64,000 nt of DNA, taken from Odontocerum albicorne. Taxonomy: Eukaryota > Arthropoda > Insecta > Trichoptera > Odontoceridae. Both the position numbers and the translations under genes were made by a program. This document shows, in pieces, positions 60,190 to 64,000 of this stretch (position 1 is the first letter of the stretch; each line of letters opens with the position of its first letter). The stretch is taken from positions 13,267,238 through 13,331,237 of the forward strand of contig OX463856.1 of the NCBI GenBank assembly GCA_949825065.1. The letters are read 5' to 3'. The notes under the pieces were generated by a model. That model had not been told where the DNA came from and searched no databases. It saw only the letters and a list, made by a program, of their open reading frames with translations.

Positions 60190-63100
60190 CTGGGGAGAGA
60201 AGAAGAGAGAAGCTTTGATTTATATAACAATACTAAGAAAAAAAATGGTTAAGGAAAGGGAAAGATTCAGAGAAAGGGATAAGAAACAGGCATATCAGGC
60301 GTCTTTCTTGTAACATATATTTAATTAAATTTATAAATCTATTTAAGGTACATGGATTCCAGCTGGTATCTCACTGAATAAATCTCAATGAAAACATGTC
60401 CGGCTTGAGAATTAAGATATCGTTATTAATGCATACCCGGTGTATGATGCTTCATTGTTCAGGAATACGTAATAAATTGTAGATAGTACTGGAATACTTG
60501 AGATAAAACAGCTGATATCCAGAGATAATACTTCGAATAATCTAACAGCTGGTTTTTTTCATGATGCCGAAACATCAACATTCAGGTAAAAGAAACCAAA
60601 GAAGATAGAGACCTTGAAGATGTGGTGTTTATGATATATATTATGTTAGGCATACCTTGGTGAGATACTACAAATCTAATTACTTAGGTCAATAATTACA
60701 GAGCTGCATACATTTGAGGACGAGGAGAGCTGACCCCATAGTCTTCGCAGACAATGAGTTGGGATAGAGCCAGGGAGAAGAAGAAGAATAATAATTACAG
60801 AACTGCGAATCATCTACTATTTTAACAATATTATCAGACAAGAAGATACAATGGAGGGTAAATTGAAAGGTCGCGATCACGGGGCACATCACCAACGCGA
60901 TAAACAGACCTAGTGAGGAATGCAACCAGCAACTCACTCCAAGGGTAAAGTAGAAATACTTTTAACCTTTAAATGGAGGCATATCAATCTTTCTGCAGTA
61001 CCAGCAATTCGTTCGTATATTCACACTCAATGACCATGAATACTACTCTGTAAAAAGCATGGCAAATTAAACAAACCAGAGGCAGAAAAACGATGAGATT
61101 CGAGTTTTATCTCGTTAATATTACCTTCCAAGCATCATTAGAACATGTAAACTACATATAAATGTCTAAAAGCTTCCGCTCAAAGAACATATAAAAGGTG
61201 ATAAAGCTAAATAAAAAAAAATCTCAATATAGTCACTCTCTATCTAGTTCAATACACTTTTAGAATGATTAACAAATTTTTCTATAACACTGAAAAAAAA
61301 ATTAAGTTTTGTTCTTAAAATTGTGCAACACTACGGAGATCTCTTCCTTATCCCTTATTTTTTTCTCGGGACGGTATGTGTGATTCAATTCTCGGAAATT
61401 AGTGTTGAATGGCAGCTTTTGTCATAACAAAAGTCTGTATTGCCGTGCTGTCGTACAATAATCTCACGCCTCGTGACAGTTTTCCTCGGTATTGTGTTTT
61501 TATGGCCACTTTCAATTTGTACATTAACGGCGCATAATACTCGTTAGTAGCCGTATTTTTTTGAAGTCAGTAAGTAGAGCGCCTTTGAGAAGAATCTGCT
61601 ATTTAAACGGCGCTTTATAAAGAAACCTTTCATTATTAGTATTAAATTTGTTTATTTATTTAGGAAAAATATATAATTACTAACTATTTTTTATCTTATT
61701 ATCTCACGTCTATCAGTCAGCAAAAACAAAGATGTACAAGTACATACTATATATGTTATGAGAACTTACATATTGCAAGAATTTGGAACCTTTGTAATAT
61801 AAAACATTTAGATTATTAGTAATATTTTTCTATTGAGTATAACACTTTTAAAGTATACTCATACATAACAGCTCTGTAGGTTTTTTATCAAATATAAATT
61901 ATTTTAAGTCAATCAGTAAATTTTAAAAGAGACTCAAGTGAATTTCAGACTGGAACCATTTTTAAAAAACGCACTTTGAATCCACAAAACTATTCGTATT
62001 TTAAAATACAGGTAAATATTTTACTTCTTGAAAAATAAAATAAAATAGTTAAAACAGTTACCAAGCCGAGGGTGTAGTTTGAATTGAACAATATTAAGAA
62101 ATAAAGTTATTTTGAGAATCAACACGTTTTCAAAATAGATGGCTAGTGTAAATTTTGTACTTTTGCAACACAATACAGTTGCCATTAGCCTTTGGGAAAT
62201 CTCCCGTACACTACACAGGGCATGTTAAGCTGAATAAAGATATAGAAGGCCTTAAGGCTTGAATAAATTTATTCAGAGGCTCCGGGTGGTTTGGGCGTGT
62301 TGACAGCCCTAAGTATGACTACGGACCGGATTCAAAGAATATTTACATTACACTTGCCAATGTTTAGAGTGATTGATTGCCTTAGCGGAGTTGAAGTTTT
62401 GCGAAAATTTTGTATTCATTTGTAAATAAATAATACTAGGCTGAATAAATTTCAAATAAACGAGATATTCATTGAACTTTTGCGGAGGTGTTGAAAGAAA
62501 AATGTTAAGAAGTATATTTTTAAGTCTTTCATGATAAATTACAAAGAAAATTCAGCAATTTTTTTATTGTACATGACTTTGTAAGTAACACATCGCTGGG
62601 ATTAAAGTTATCTATTTATTTTACATGGTACATCTAGCAGGCTTATTGCTATATAGCAATTTCTTTCAACCAACCCATTCATATTTAATACATTAAGTTG
62701 TTTCAATCCATTATAGATTTTACAAAAAAACTTTTTAAATATTAACTAAAAAAAATCTAATCTCTAAACACTAAGTGTAGATCTAAAAGAATTGAATTCG
62801 TTCAAGGATAAAGAAGGCAAACAAAGTAAATTAGGATAAAAGGATATTTTCAGTTCCTTCTTGAAGATAATTAAGGATCTGATATCCCCTAGAAGTTAAT
62901 TCCTGAGTCATTGGGGCAAAATATGATGGCGATCATCTGAATCGATTCACAGATCACATTTTGTGATACTGCGGTGATAATCGAGTCAATGATTACCGAA
63001 GGAATCACCATTCAGCCTTACTTCGGTATATCTTCAAACCGACTGGCTACTTCGATTTAGTGACATCTAATGATAGTTTTTGTCTGTGAAAGTACTGACG

Positions 63101-63204
63101 ACATAGTGGGCTGTTTGAGCTCCATGCCTTAAACCGCTTTTTATTATATTTACCGCACTACAAGTAATTTCCCTTCTTTATTGAATTTCGATCTTAAGTC
63201 CATT
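60190..63204. other. Long stretch without recognised genes
   Basis: The sequence is AT-rich. A SINE-A-like fragment is possible at about 62630-62700 (GGCTTATTGCTATATAGCAA, TTTCTTTCAACCAACC on the minus strand). Short open frames such as 60689-60937 match nothing I recognise. Confidence 0.4.
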
Positions 63205-63390
63205 CTTTATACACTCAGATGTGTTGCCACCGAATATAAAGTCTCCTTAGGTAATTATTTCGTCACAATGTGATGTAACGCTCATAAAAAAAAGTAAAGA
63301 AGGTTTCGATCTTTAGTGTAGATCGCGCTAGATGGAGACCCATAATCGTGTTGATAATGGTGGGATTGAACTATACTGGTGTGATATAAT
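63205..63390 (-). repeat. Dispersed repeat family C, copy 3
   Basis: On the minus strand TATAGTTCAATCCCACC, GGGTCTCCATCTAGCGCGAT, CTACACTAAAGATCGAAACC and TTTTTTATGAGCGTTACATC follow the same order as 11740-11960. Confidence 0.65.
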
Positions 63391-63574
63391 TATAAAAATA
63401 AGTATATTATTTTTATTAAAATATTAAGATATATGATAAAGGAAAAAAAATAAATTGATCGGCTGCATCACTATGCTTTTTACCTGTTCTGAGACAGTTG
63501 TAGACTAACAGATCAATATACAAACTCATAAAGAAAACAACAATATATTTAACAACTCCGACAAATAAATATTT
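63391..63574. other. No recognised feature
   Basis: AT-rich sequence. Confidence 0.4.
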
Positions 63575-64000
63575 TATTAGATTTTTATTTTATTTTACAC
63601 ATGACAAGAAATATATATGATTTGCGAAAAAACAACAGGTAATTGGATTTGAACACACAATTTTAATGGATCTGGGTTTGTTGCCTTTCATTTGTTGTGT
63701 CCCCAGTAAATTAGGCTTTTGCCTGTATCTCACTGAGGACATATACAGCATGAAAAAATAATTTGATACTTCTTTCACATTCTTATCAACCTGACAAACA
63801 GCGACACTCAATTACACATGTATACATTACGCGAAATCAAACCCCTCACACTTCATAACTCCAGATATACCAAAACATCCCACAATACATCGCTCATAAT
63901 CATAAAAAAAAAGAACAAAAAATACCACACTCAAGAGCTCACACAAACCTTTGCTACAAGTCATTCCTCTTGCAAGCCCAAGTACTCAAACTACTGTCGC
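63575..64000 (-). mobile_element. LINE (family L1x) 3' UTR copy, continues beyond window
   Basis: The copy is homologous along its length to 55020-55500, including TTTTAATGGATCTGGGTTTG, TTGCCTTTCATTTGT and TTTTGCCTGTATCTCACTGA. At the right edge the reverse strand reads the end of the ORF (a ...LGLQEE-type ending, stop near 63966), so the coding part lies outside. Confidence 0.8.

Overview
The window is AT-rich eukaryotic, almost certainly insect, nuclear DNA. Coding capacity sits in short exons with GT/AG introns. The large ORFs are transposon-derived. Mariner, hAT, piggyBac-like, pogo-like, LINE and tRNA-derived SINE remains fill most of the intergenic and intronic space. The order of insect cannot be fixed from sequence alone. 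There are no bacterial features such as operons, Shine-Dalgarno sites or CRISPR arrays.

Two host genes are supported. On the minus strand, 7520 down to 164, are five exons of the DNA/RNA-binding protein KIN17 (C2H2 zinc finger, winged-helix domain and lysine-rich linker). The C-terminal SH3/KOW-like part lies outside the window. On the plus strand, 12264 to 33283, is a secreted trypsin-like serine protease of the hemolymph/CLIP-protease type. It has a signal-peptide exon followed, about 13.7 kb later, by three exons carrying the complete catalytic triad. No clip exon was found, and an in-frame direct splice from exon 1 to the protease exons is possible.

The introns hold large minisatellites. 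KIN17 intron 2 has a 40-bp array with a higher-order period near 278 bp. The first protease-domain intron has a 32-bp array with a higher-order period near 350 bp, plus a decayed ORF of an arthropod transposon-like family (about 28.98-31.23 kb). From 33.8 kb rightwards no host gene is recognised. This part contains non-autonomous hAT elements with target-site duplications, dead LINEs, one LINE with an intact 953-codon endonuclease/reverse-transcriptase ORF (38.6-42.1 kb), many tRNA-derived SINE copies (one split by a later insertion), an internally deleted mariner, and a 469-bp near-perfect palindrome at 58431-58899 next to a pogo/Tigger-like miniature element.

The two host genes are unrelated in function (nuclear DNA/RNA metabolism versus extracellular proteolysis) and are transcribed divergently. 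No new multi-gene system is visible. The most unusual items are the palindrome, the mariner whose ends are a 200-bp inverted duplication including its own start codon, the higher-order intronic arrays, and the possible clip-less splice form of the protease.
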